The translations under genes were made by a program, and so were the position numbers. A stretch of 64,000 bases of DNA, from contig BSDZ01000008.1 of NCBI GenBank assembly GCA_030268105.1, positions 1,116,001 through 1,180,000 of the forward strand. The letters are read 5' to 3'. The first letter of the stretch is position 1, and every line of letters starts with the position of its first letter. Below the pieces are notes generated by a model. It had not been told where the DNA came from and ran no database searches. It saw nothing but the letters and a program-made list of their open reading frames with translations. The stretch is from Volvox africanus (taxonomy: Eukaryota; Chlorophyta; Chlorophyceae; Chlamydomonadales; Volvocaceae). This document shows positions 24,844-37,200 of the stretch, piece by piece.

Positions 24844-26154
24844 TTCCGACCTCCACGATGATAGCATCTATGAAGTTACTTATTATACAGAATTACGTCA
24901 GGCCATTCCCTTGCTGCTCTCTGGGATACGTGGCCGGCTTGGTGGGATCTTTAACGTGGTGCGGTAGTGGCAGTCAGCACGGAGACTGTGATATGAAGAT
25001 AACTTAAAACTGCGTCAACATTGTTGCATTCAACTAATGGTGCAATGCAGTGCAGCGATCTTTGCATCCCGCATGGACTGACGGAACTTGGAGGGAACGG
25101 ACTCCGGCTCTCGCCCGTCAGTCGATGGACTGCTCCTGATGCGGCTGATCCGACCGCCAATAATAAAAGGAGATTCGTTTAATGATTGTATTGGTTGGAA
25201 GTACACACGAGTGGGGAAACATGAGACACAACAGCTGCACCAGCAGCAGCGGCAGCGACCGGCAACATTATTATCATTCATAATAATGAGGGGAGGCCGG
25301 CACATCACCTGTTTTTGTGTCTGTCTCTGTTTCCCAAACCTGCATTCCTTGTCGTGTATCCCCCAAACGAGTGAGGGCTCCGCATCTTCACCCAGGATAG
25401 AGCTCTCCACGTTTCGCGAACATACCACAATATGGCTTATCATCATTATCAATATCATGATCATTAACATCGCAACACGTTGCCTGTCGTGGCACCCACC
25501 ACAAGTGCTTACGATAAAAAAACAGACCCAGTGGTCGCGAGTACCGGACCCTGCGCACCGCACAGCTCGGTACCTATTACTTCTGAAAGCTGCTGGTAAA
25601 GCACCTGTGCCAGCTGACTTGAAACCGCTCGACTGACATGGCCGCAATCTTAGCTTATGCATAATCTAATAATCCCCCCGGGGGAAGTAGAGGACCAATA
25701 CTCGGCTTGCAGTACGACATCTAGTGGCGCAGCAACAGCGGCGAATGTAATTTGGTGCGAATCTCCGCGAAGGGAATATATTTTCCCTTCCAAGCATTTT
25801 CTTTAACTTAGGTAACTTAGCCTTAGCCAGGCAAAATCAAATCAACAGAAAGTTGGTAAATTCCGGATAGCGTCAAGTTCCTTCTCTTCGTCCTTGCCGC
25901 AAATTGCTCTTACCCCCCCTCCTCCCTCCTCCCCCCCGGGCCCATCGCTGCCCTGTAGCGCTCCACCACCATCGTCTCCGCCCGCTAACCATCGGCGCCT
26001 TCTGTCTCGCCCGAACCCCATTCGAGTATGTGGGTTTTCGAGACCCACGTGTTCGTTGTTTTCATTAGCCATATAAACTCCGCAATAGCCAAACAATTTG
26101 ATCCATCGCATCTATTGCTAAAAATGCAAACCAAAAATTGTGCATCGTGCGCTT
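24844..26154. other. Convergent interval between rhomboid and TMEM97-like genes
   Basis: Both neighbours end here, so it should be 3' UTR from each side. A TGTAA at 25746-25750 is about 900 nt past the rhomboid stop. Short open frames on both strands lack any recognisable domain. Confidence 0.5.
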
Positions 26155-27068
26155 TCAATTAGCCTTATGCTTTCCATGCTGTTTCCTGTCGTCGCCAAAC
26201 GGCTTTGTGATCACCGCCATGCGTACGACAAGCAGTAACGGCACGATAAGATAGGGCAGATAAATGAGCGCCAGAGTCACTCGCTTGGGTCCGGAGGAGG
26301 GACTAAACAGGATGTCGGCGAGGATGGGGACCATAGTGGTGCCCACGTGGGCACCGTACACGATGGACGGAATCCGGATCCAGTTACGGCGTTTAATGAA
26401 CGCATATGCTGCGATGAAGAAGAAGGGCAGCTGGAAAAAGCATTCGCAAGAAACTAGAGACACAAACCACAGGGGGTTGCTGCTGACCTGTACAGGCAAC
26501 CGGCGGGGTGGGAATGGTTTATTGCACAGTAAGGTAAGGGGAATGGATGGATGCACAGCAAGAGAAAAGGAAATCAATAAAATGTTTGGTAAGGGAGTAG
26601 ACTGTTTGAGGGCCCTGCCATGGCTTCCCAACTGTACCGATTCCATCCCAGCACTTACAAGATGGTCTCCGTTAGTCTCGATATGCCATCGAAGCAGCTC
26701 CTTGGCCCAGATCGGAAAATATTTGGAAGGGATAACTGTGGAGAAGCAAGCAGAGGTAAGATTGTGACCTCAAGAGTCAAGCCAAAGTTGCTGCACAACC
26801 ACGCTGCATAACTGATCGTTATATATATTCATATATATTTCTTTCTTCCTTCAATATTTTTGCGTGAGTCAAGTGTTAATGCTGCATCGGTACGCAGCAT
26901 CAATCTGTGCTTTAGTGCGCGCGCTTTGTGTTGCGAGCAAGGTTGCAGCCCGCAGCATAGTCGCAGCGTATACTCACCCAACTGTGAATCCACCAATATG
27001 GTGGTTGGAATGTGAAGGATAAAGTACGCCAAGAAAATGCCGTCGAGGATGCTGGTCAGGAGTCCCAT
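26155..27068 (-). CDS. TMEM97 (sigma-2 receptor) / EXPERA-domain membrane protein
   Basis: Three exons, 27068-26978, 26735-26659 and 26487-26155, join in phase to 166 residues, close to the usual ~175 for TMEM97. Family landmarks: FILHIPTTILVDSQ in helix 1, KYFPIWAKELLRWHIETNGD in the luminal loop, ECFFQLPFFFIAAYAFIK, YGAHVGTTMVPILADILF, and LALIYLPYLIVPLLLVVRM as the last helix. Asp27 and Asp54 line up with the two ligand-site aspartates of human TMEM97. The C-terminus is basic (DDRKQHGKHKAN), as expected for an ER retention-type tail. EXPERA proteins are four-helix ER proteins tied to sterol handling and sterol isomerisation. The function in algae is unknown. Confidence 0.9.
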
Positions 27069-27644
27069 CGTTGCTAGTGTTCGGTTCGTCAATAATTCTT
27101 CACGAAACTTATGTCCTAATCTTAACAAAGCCCTAGAAGGCTTCAATAAACTACGCTGCTTCCTGGCATACGAAAGCTCAGTGCGGTCCGGTAATTTAAA
27201 AAAGATCACAACATAACACTCCTCATAAACACCGTACAGACTGTTATATCTGTACGGCCAGCGTGATGTGATCGCATCAATTCAGCCAAAAAACCAGCCA
27301 AACCACCCCACGCCCGTACCACGCCTCAGCCACACTTTCCCAAGCATAAGTTTATTCCATACACCAACCGTGCAGAAAGTGCACAGACCGATTCTACCCA
27401 TTTGCCCAATGACCCCACCTGCGCCCACCTTCACGCTCTGCCCTGGAGACTGTCAGCTGCAACATTCCCCTCGCGCCTCCACAACGATAGTCAGGCAACG
27501 CCGAACTTGCCGTACCCCGCAGACATCATACCTAGCGCTTCAGCCTCATCGGTCTCATCACTGCCCCCTACGTACTCCCCCACCACTAGGCGCTTCATCG
27601 AAACACTGTAAACATTTTCACTCAGGTCGATACCTGACTCCTGC

Positions 27645-30600
27645 TTAGTGACCAACCGGGTCCGTTGCCTGAATAAGCTCTTCCCCTTGTCCCTCCTCTT
27701 CGCCTCCTGCCCTCTCGCGCCCTTCCCCTTCCCCCTCTTCTCCCTCCTCCTTTTCTGCCCTGTCCTCGCCTTCCCCTTGGTCCGCCCCCTCCTCTTCAAC
27801 TAACTCAACGGATTCCCCGTGCGTAACCCGAGGGATGAAGTACGTTTCAAAGTGCCAGTACTTTGACCGTACACCCTGCCAAACCTCATCACCCAAACTG
27901 CCAACCGCCACAGGCTCGTATTCCACCGTAAGGCCCTTGGAAGCTAGCTCCAGGGAGATCAGCCTGTAAGGCCCAGTGATAGAATGGCAACAGAATGGAA
28001 ACAAAGTTATATGCGTCATGCACAGAGCGCAAGAAATACAGTACGACGTCCCGATGTACGACAAAGTGCCCATGTTATAGCATCCGTTGCGTGGGAGGAA
28101 GTAGGCTGCATGTGGTCAAGGGAAAGCCGACCTCGCAGATAACAGAGAGACAGAGGGACAAACAGTCATCAATAAATATTTAAATAGATAGCCGTGGCGA
28201 AGGTCGATGATGTATAGTCCTGTCGTATACTTGCCTGCAGTACACCATGTGAAAGAAGATATTGTCAGAGGCGAGGCCGTTGAAGAACGAGTAGACGCCG
28301 TTGCGCGCCAGAAGGTGCGGCAAGTGTTTGTGGAACTCCCGCATTTCTTCATAATACTCGCCTGATGCGGGGCCCGAGGTGAGGGTGATATAAGAGAAAA
28401 ATGAATGACAAAAACGTAACAATGAAACGAATGGCATAGGACTTGAACCCAAACCCTATTGGTAATAAATAAACAAAACGCAAAAACAACTCTTTCACTA
28501 CAATGAACCAGCCAGCCCTTACCGTATGTGTCGAAGAAGATACCATCGTACGGTGCATCCGCTAGCAACTCGGGTAGTACCTCCTGCCAGCGGCCCTTGA
28601 GGATGCGCACGCCGGGTCGCTCAGCCCAACCTTGCTGTACCATGTGCTCGTACACGTCGGGATGCGCCTCCACAATGGTGTGCCGCTCGGGGCTGTGCGA
28701 CTGCGGCGATCCAATTTAGGCAGTCGAAAAAAAGCTGGCACTCTTGTTTAAGATAATATTTATAAATTCAGGTAGGTATGGACATCTTAATGGAGGTTGA
28801 TTATTTTGTAGAGATGGTTGAGAATGTTCGCAACAGATCCGTAGAACCTAGAAGTAGCGGACAATTCCCTGAAAATGGACAAATGACTAAACAATACGCC
28901 TTTACTTGTGCATGTCACAAAAAAAGAAAGAAAAGAAGAGAAACTAACTTCGCCGCTCTACGCTGCCGGAGTTGCATCGCCACGGGTGCCTCGGGCAGTT
29001 CCCTTCGTGCGGGTATCGGAACAGGCCGGTGGAGGAGACTGACACATACATGGGCGAGGGGTAGAAAGGGGGACGATAAGCCCAAGAAGATGGTTTTTGC
29101 CGTACCATGCTGGCGAGTCTCTCCGCTGCACTAGCTCCTTTGCCCCGCACCCTACCCCACTCCGCAGCAAGTTACGGCATCAGGACAGCAAAAGATCCGC
29201 CAAAAATTTCATCATAGGAAAATCGAATCCGGAGTTCCGGACACTAAAACATGAAATTACGGAAGCACGACATTTTTAAAGCAATTTTACTCTTGTTGTA
29301 CATGGCGCGCTTCCCCCTTCCCTCACCTGAATCGCCGTGTCCACAATACCCAGCCCGAAGCCCACATTGAGCACTCGACCACCGCCACCCCGCCGCCTCC
29401 CCTGGACCTGGGTCCCGGTACGGCTCACGTTGCCGCTACCCTCAGACGGCGGAGTCGCTGCCGCTACTGCCACCGACGGTTCAGTTCCCTCCGCGGGTCG
29501 CCCCTCCTCCTCCTCCTCCTCCTCCTCCGCCGCCGCCGCCGAAATGGTGGTAATGGTGGTGGTTTCATCCGCCTCCCTGGCGCCGGGACAAATGAGCTCC
29601 GCGTGCCGTAACATGAGTGGCCGTTCCCAACCCATCATCACCGCATCTCCTGGAGCCGGGAGCCGGGAGCCGGGAGCCGGGAGCCGGGAGGAGGGAGGGG
29701 GAGAAGAGAGGCAGGGGAGTTGAGACGGGAACATCGAACGCTTTGAACCCAATGAAATGGGGCCAGCCTAACCGGTCCCCTCCACCTCTTCCCCCGCCCC
29801 CTAATGTATCCTGTATTGGACTATTGGATAATTGGATTCCTGAGGGCCTTACGACACGACGGCATTACGACACTGCGAAATAGATAAAACCCTAAGCCCT
29901 CCCCATCTCACCCTCCGCATCCAGCAGCTGCTCGCCTCGGTATATTAATCTCTGATTCAGGTAGTCCGAGTTAGCTACGGCAGCTCCGGAGCCCACCTGC
30001 ATGCGCCTGATGGGAAAAGGCGGGAAGACAGGTTTGGAAGGCAGCGGGAGGGGACGACAGAGGCGGTGGGACCGGGCGGGTAGCCCGAGAGGCTGGTGGG
30101 GGTGTCAGCGGCCGTCAAGCCCTCGAGACGTGCACAGAAAACACATAACATATAAACTTAGGCAAAGAAGCATATATATGGACATGGATGTGGTATATCG
30201 TGCTTTTGTTTCTTGCCTTTCCCCCTCTCTTCCCCCTCCCCTTCGCTACCCAAAGCCTGGCGTAAACCCACGCGTACCTCTGTAGTGCTCCTAGGACCAA
30301 CTCGGCCTGTACGGCAAAATCCAAAAGCAGATCCACGACCTCCTGGTGACCGGAGCCCATAGCGTATTCGCCTGTGTGCAGAATCATACATGTTTGGAGC
30401 AGCACTTGACCTCTCGGAGGCGGAAAGTTCGTTCCCTCTGTACTAACTAACCGAACGTCTTTTGTCAATTCCTTCCAGCTTACAAATCAAGGAGGTATAA
30501 CATCATGTGCGCAGTAGCCCACTTGAGGCAATGAGGACAAGTGGTGAAAGAGTCAATTGAATCGTGTTGTTAGGTAGGTCCTGAGTTTTGTACGACGGCC

Positions 30601-31019
30601 TGTACGACGACACGCCGGACGCCGCGATTACCCCACACATCGTGCATCTTTTCCTTTCTGTATTGTGTATGATCATATCAAGGTAATGTCCCTTATATGC
30701 GATATTCTGCAATCGGCGAGGATTACGCACCTGCACAATATCCGTACTTGTCTTGTGCATTCCATGGTGCGCCCGATTGGAGCAGTGCCGCTACCACCGT
30801 CCTATGCCCACCCTCCGCAGCCTTCATAAGTGGGCTAACGCCTTCCTCGTCTTGGTAATCAACATCAGCTTCAAGATCTATGACACGCGCAACCTCGTCG
30901 GCATCGCCTTCGGCCGCCGCCAAAAGCAATTGTCGCTCTAGGCTGGGTAGTGGCGCAGCTGTTTCTGATGCACCATTCCTTGTTGTTGCTTCTAATTTGT
31001 TAACGGCTTCGTAATTCAT
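27645..31019 (-). CDS. RMT2: RMT2-type protein arginine N-methyltransferase with ankyrin repeats
   Basis: Seven exons (31019-30731, 30371-30278, 30006-29912, 29649-29327, 28700-28523, 28361-28235, 27963-27645) give 474 residues with all phases consistent. Residues ~25-130 form ankyrin repeats (EGVSPLMKAAEGGH, GSGHQEVVDLLL). The methyltransferase part has MMGWERPLM, SAM motif I VLNVGFGLGIVDTAIQ (252-267), VEAHPDVYEHM with Glu278, GIFFDTYGEYYEEM, and SFFNGLASDNIFFHMVYC. This layout is that of fungal Rmt2 and its plant homologues; yeast Rmt2 methylates the delta nitrogen of an arginine in ribosomal protein L12. Unusual: a Glu-rich insert (~205-225) sits just before motif I, the C-terminus is a Glu/Gly tail, and the sixth intron has a GC donor (AG|GCAAGT), which is needed to keep the frame. 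Confidence 0.9.
29650..29690. repeat. Tandem GGGAGCC heptamers at a splice acceptor
   Basis: About five copies of the 7-bp unit lie immediately upstream of the fourth RMT2 exon. In transcript sense they read as repeated GGCTCCC and form most of the pyrimidine tract of that acceptor. Confidence 0.85.
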
Positions 31020-34000
31020 CCTGTTGAATATATTATAGGGCGGATGTTTGCCCGGGCGAGGCTGTATTCGCTGCCAGACGCGCAGCGCACAAGGTTGGGT
31101 TGAATACGTATTCTTGTTTTCAATTGAACGCACAACTGTGTTATGTGGTTAATTTGACATAAGTCAGCGAGAACCAAGTCCAAAACCGGGGTTAGCTGCA
31201 GCTTGCAGTAATACCAGTTACATAATACTGTTACTTAAAGTAGGCCATGAAATTAAAATAAAAACAAATACACATTACCCTAAGTCAGTACACAGCTGCG
31301 GATATGTCAGCTGTCACTCGTTACGTTCATGCCCGCACAAAGTGCTCAAGAGTGGCACATGGTGGCCTTCTTCGTAGAAGCCTGGACTAGTCCGAGTCGC
31401 CGCAGCTCAAGCACAAACTTGCGCTGTGACAACTGAGGTATTGAGGATGCATAGGAGTGGAGGAATAGCTTGCCTGGCAAGAAATCGTACGAAACAGGTA
31501 GCGGTTGGGAGTTATTTCTCTCAGGGTCTTTGTAGTATAGACATATGGAAAGTAAAGGTTATATTTACATCGACTTCACAAATGAACGATTGATATTATG
31601 CTCAAGCCGAGCAATACACGCATGCATTTATTAATACACACCTCTAACAGCATGACGTTGTCCGTCAAATTTTAACGTCATTTCACACCAATAATATGGG
31701 GAGCTTAAGGTTCAAAAAAATGAGCAAGCATGCAGTCTTTGCACAGTATGGGTTCACCATTGCCTCATCAACCAACTGTCCTTGTGAAGCTGCGGACCAT
31801 CAGCCCTACCACCACCAATATCACCATCTCTTTGTTCACAACGATAAACTATTTTGCAACAGATAAGAGATGCGATATAAACAGAGTTCCCTTGTCCCAC
31901 AACAAATAGTATAAATCTACTTTTCCTAAACCCCATTGCATAGGGTGCACTGCATGATGATGATTCTTACAACTCATAGATTTGTCCGCACTAAAAGATT
32001 GTACCGATGCGGTACAGGGCTTTCGTCTTAGTGGATGCACGAGCGAGCTGCGATCACAGAAAGCACACGTCATCGTGCGAAGATGCAAAGGAATGCAAAG
32101 CTGATAGACAAAGCAAGAATATTCTTTGCGACGTCGTACGCTTAGGCCATCTCATATCACTTTCAATGTATTAGCTAGATACTGCAAATCGTCTTCTTCC
32201 TTATTTTCAAGACAATAAAGCAAAAGCAAATCCTTTGCACCTCCACCTCAATGCTCGACTTGCCGACACCTGCCCCTACAAGATAACCATCGGATCCATA
32301 TACGCACACGCGTACGCCCGCAAGCGAATACATATACACATACAGGCATGGACATCCATTCGTGTGTGTCCCTCCTGCATCGCTTACAGATGTCATCTTT
32401 TTCAGGCTTGTGACGCGCTCACTTTCACCATCATTTGGGGGACGCAACCCAAGTGACTACTCTTGACTAATAAAGCTACATCCATAATAAGAATAATAAT
32501 TACAATGTCCAGATTAATGGATGTGTATGTTTGTGGCATGCTGTCGAACGCACACCCAATCCGACAAATAATGATCGGATACGAGCTGTGTTGAAGGCTC
32601 GACTCTACTAATGTGGCAAATATATGCGTCGGTAACAGCGATTTGCCGCTGTGAGCTGCTATCGGAATGAAGGGAGGGAGGGGTCTTCGCCATGGACCCC
32701 AAGGACCCTCACCGTCTGTCCAACACCCGACAGACATACACACATACAGACATACGCACACCCTACATAGCCCTCACTCCTCTCCTGACAAGTTGTTGTT
32801 TGCCAGTACATGGGGAATCGCCACGTAATATCATCAACGGAATAGCAACGGAGACATCGGCAGGTGGGTGCGCCGGGTGTCGCTCAAGCCATTCGGCGTG
32901 CATGTTTGCAGCGTGAGATCGAGCGTTTGGCGACCCGCACTTTAGGCCAGTTCCTCCCACCCATACATCCGGCTTTCCACGACTATGGTTCCGCAAGTCC
33001 GCCCCCATCTTGGTGGGGCCGGATTTGGTATTTATAGCAGCATTATGTACTGTAACTGTACAAAACAGAAAGAGATGGCGTCTCATATTGCGGGAAAGGC
33101 ATGCCGGGTTCGACGCGGACGGTAGCATCCGCCCTCGGCGTATGGACACCTCAAGCCGGCAAGCCACGGATAAGGGACAATCGGCAAACAATTGTGTGTT
33201 GGTCGTGTGTTGGAACGAGGACGTTCTAGCATCCTTGCATCGCCATACACGGTGCACCTCCCGCATCGTATGTACAAGTCATTTGACATAGCAACAATAA
33301 AATACGATACGCGTGCGCGTGGTACGGCAAAAAACACATGCCGCACGCACACGGACTGTGATCGCGAGAGCTCACGTTTGCCTCAACCTGGCCCGGCTGT
33401 ACAACATCACAACACAATCCATGTACGGAAATGACTGCCACACAAGGCCCAAATGTACGCGGGTAGGTTTTTGATTGATAAAGGTACGCTGTCTGGCGTA
33501 CTCTCGTCAGCTCTTTTGTTGTACGAACGTGGCGTACACCACACAATTTTCACAACAGTCAGTCATTACCTGGCACATACACGCGCCACAGCCTAATCCT
33601 CTTCATCCAATCCGTGCTCCAGGGCTACGGGGCCTCGCACGCAGCAGACTGTGTGCTCGCAGCGGGAAAATCGACCCCCGAATGGAGAGGGGAGGGGGGG
33701 GAGGAGGAGGACTGCCAACCCCCGACCCCCGAAAACCAACAGCGAAGACATTAACCCCGCCGTTTGGGCGTCATGAATGAGCGCAGTTGATTTATCTCCA
33801 ACCACCATCACTAACCCCCCCAACCACCTCCCAAACTTCTACCCGAAAAATCATAAGGCCCAGCCGGCGCTGGCTGGCTGGTGCTCCAACAGTGCAGCTG
33901 TCTTTCCCTCGTACCATTGGGAGAGGGGAAAGTACCCAACATCGCCATCTACTAGCTCACCCGTGCGACGCCCTTCAGTTTCCAAAGCCCCGCGTGAAGC

Positions 34001-34250
34001 TCTTTCGCGAACAAATACACACACGCACATAATCGTATATTTCAGGTGGATCCGAACCCATCCCATGCACAATTATGGTGCGCTGGTACCAAGAAATTTG
34101 TTAAGAGTGTGAATTGAGGACGGTTATAAGCGGTTATGAAACGGCATCTAACGACCGGCAGATCGACAGCCTGATTGGCTGACGGACTCCGCGTTGATGT
34201 TGAAAATGAAGACACAGAATATCATAATTACCCCGCGCGCATTCTTACTA
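31020..34250. other. Intergenic region between RMT2 and subtilase genes
   Basis: Both neighbours are on the minus strand, so this 3.2 kb should hold the subtilase 3' UTR and the RMT2 promoter. It is AT-rich compared with exons. No recognisable coding exon, RNA gene or long repeat was found; open frames stay under ~170 codons and match nothing. Confidence 0.5.
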
Positions 34251-37200
34251 TTAAATTGCGGCCGAGGTGAAGCTTGCTAACGTTGCCGCTGGCAGAATCA
34301 TTGTAGTGCTGTTGGTGGTTAGGATGTTGTTGTTAGGATCCAAACCGCCATCAAGAATAGTTTGTGCCGCTGCCGTATTCCATTGGGGCGATTGCGCCAC
34401 CCATTCAATGACGTACAGCTGGTACGTCCCGGATGGAAACCTCGTATTATACGGCGCGTAATTGGTTTGGTTGACGTTATCCCCTGGCTGGTAGTACACT
34501 CGGACGCCGGCTAGGTGCTGGTAGATGACGCCGCTTAGCACTGAAGCGCCCGTAATTCCGTTGGTAATGCTGCCGGCATAATACGTGAAGCAGCGTATGT
34601 GCCATAAGGGCCAAGAGATGCTTGGGAAGAGATCCTGTACGACATGGTACGGCAGAGTACGACAGCAATGTTAATGTTGGTGTTTATATGTCGTTGTTGA
34701 AATTGTGTTTTCTTGTAATGCCTTTCACTAATTAGTTTTACTCAGCGTACTCAGCGTACTTTTGTCCCGAGTATGCTTAGGCGAAATGGTGCATGGGGCG
34801 CAGGCGGATTGGAGATGTATCTTTGGCCGTTGTTGATTGGTTGCAGCAGCATTCCTAAAACCCTTCAAAAACCTGCAACTGCCTCTCGTTAAGCTAAAGC
34901 TCCTCGGCAGATCCCGCGATGGATTGACCGAAGATGGTAATATGTACATCTTTAACCAACCTTCAAGCAATCAACTTTGGGTTAATACCTTATAACCCAC
35001 AATGCTTTATTAAATTTATGTGCCACTAACCAACTTACCAGATTCACAATCAAATCCCAACGAACAAAAACGTGTAAATATAACTCACCTTGAGTTTTGT
35101 TTGCATTCTGCATTCGTTGGTGGTGGTATTCCTATAGGCCGCGGGGCAGTCACGTGGGTACATCCACGTAAGGTTCGAGGGTGTTCCGTACGGTGGTGTC
35201 GTACCAAGTGATGTAGCTGAGTAGCTGCCAGCCCAAGCATCGCAACGGAACCCCCGGGGCAGATTGGTAATGCTGCTGGGTGTCCAAAAGTAATTAGTTG
35301 CCAAACTGCGGGAAGCGGGGGACGGGGGATTTCGGTAAGGAGAGTGTGTGTATGTGTTGGCTTCGTAGGCTATGAAGCACCACGAAAGCGGCAACTACAA
35401 AACAGTACATAAAGAGTAACGTTATTGGCTTAGATACTTGCAAGCAGACAATGTGCTGCGGGGGAGAGATAGGGTGCGCTGCTTGGGTTTCGGAGCTTTT
35501 AAATTTACATCTGTACATGCAAGGATATCGCAGCCATAAAAAGGAACTTATTTGGCACTAAGGACGGGTGACACCGGCGGGTTGGGGTTGGGGTTAGGGA
35601 GCTGGCGGCCGGCAGCCCGTACCTGCCGCTCATGGAGCTGTAAGCTCCGGATGTGCCTGTGGGGACTGTCGTACTGTTGCACGAGGCCCAAGTGAGGCCC
35701 ACTGGATTGTACGAATCGGTCTGTGGTTTCGGAGGATGGAGAGGAAGATGGTGGCATGATCCATATATTTCAGATATAATATAGCCAGGGATAAAGATAT
35801 TTAGATAAGTAAGGCAGGGATAATGGCACGGATATGGCCTTTTAAGGATAAACATATATTTAAATAAATTATATGATACATGTATAAAATTGTTTACAGG
35901 TGTGCAAATGTACGTATTTTGTATAAAGTTATGTGAGGCGGTGGCGGTTTATACTTTCTTACGCCTCACAGCTTCAAACCCCCACTGCCAGCACCAGCCC
36001 CCCCTCCACCTCCCCCCCCCGTCACTTCCCCCACCGGAATGCCCACGCAATCGACGTACCCTCGCAGCGAAGTAGAGGTATAGTTCGTGTGACACATTGT
36101 TCTGCAGCGTTACACACGGCGTTACTATCATGATGAAGGAGCTGTTCTGAAAGTCAAAGATCATTTGGTCGTTGATGTACAGCCGCATATGGGCGCCCTG
36201 CAAACGAAAACTCATGCCGGTGCTGTAGCTTCTTGGGCGCAAATTGGCACGCGCGTAGCCGTACACAACCGTTTGGCCGTTGGAGGGCGCACCACCGGTG
36301 CCGTACAGTGCGTTGCGCAACTGCGTATTTTTCCGAAACGGGTTGCGGGAGGACGGGGCTGAAGTGCGAGAGAGAGAAGGGGGAGGACGGCGGTTGTTTT
36401 CATTACTTCAAATTATTATTTAGGTCCCAAACTACTTGACCTTTTCAACCGAAAAATGATGGTACCGTTTCCGGTAATTGCGACGATAACGGTAACGGTT
36501 ATGGTGTTGGCAATGCGCCGTGCTTTCTTTTGATCCTCGAAACCACTCAACCGACAACCGATCAACTGGCAAGCCAATTGAAAAGCTGACCAACGAACCT
36601 ACTCACATCCATGCCGGTAGCGAAGGAGAAGTCAGGCACCGTGGTTTGCATGGTGCGGTACAACCAGGGGTCTTTGTTTTGCGCGAAGAAACCCTTGTTC
36701 TCCGCATTGAATATTGCGCCGGAATCGGACTCGTTCCAGACAACGTGCCATAACGCCGGCCTGCGAAACGGAATTGACACGGGGTGTGGGATGTGTGGTG
36801 TGGTGTGGTGTGGTGTGGTGTGGTGTGGTGTGGTGTGGTGTGGTGTGGTGTGGTGTGGTGTGGTGTGGTGTGGTGTGGTGTGGTGACAAAAACAAGCAAA
36901 CTGACACATGTAACCTAAAGTCAAGTAACCCAACGTTTAGGATATTAGTACGGGGAATTAAATCGCATATGTCACGATGAAGCTTGGTATCGGGAGCGCG
37001 CGGATGCATGAAGGCTTGCTCTGAGAGCAGGGAGCTTAGCTCATGAGGCCTGGGCGTAAAGGGGGGAGGGGTATTTCTACGGTATTTCTACATTTGGTTA
37101 ATAAGAAAGCATACACAATAATTAAAAAACAATTTGAAAATATTATTATTTGAAAATATTATTATTTGAAAATATATTATAATTTTATATAATTAAAATC

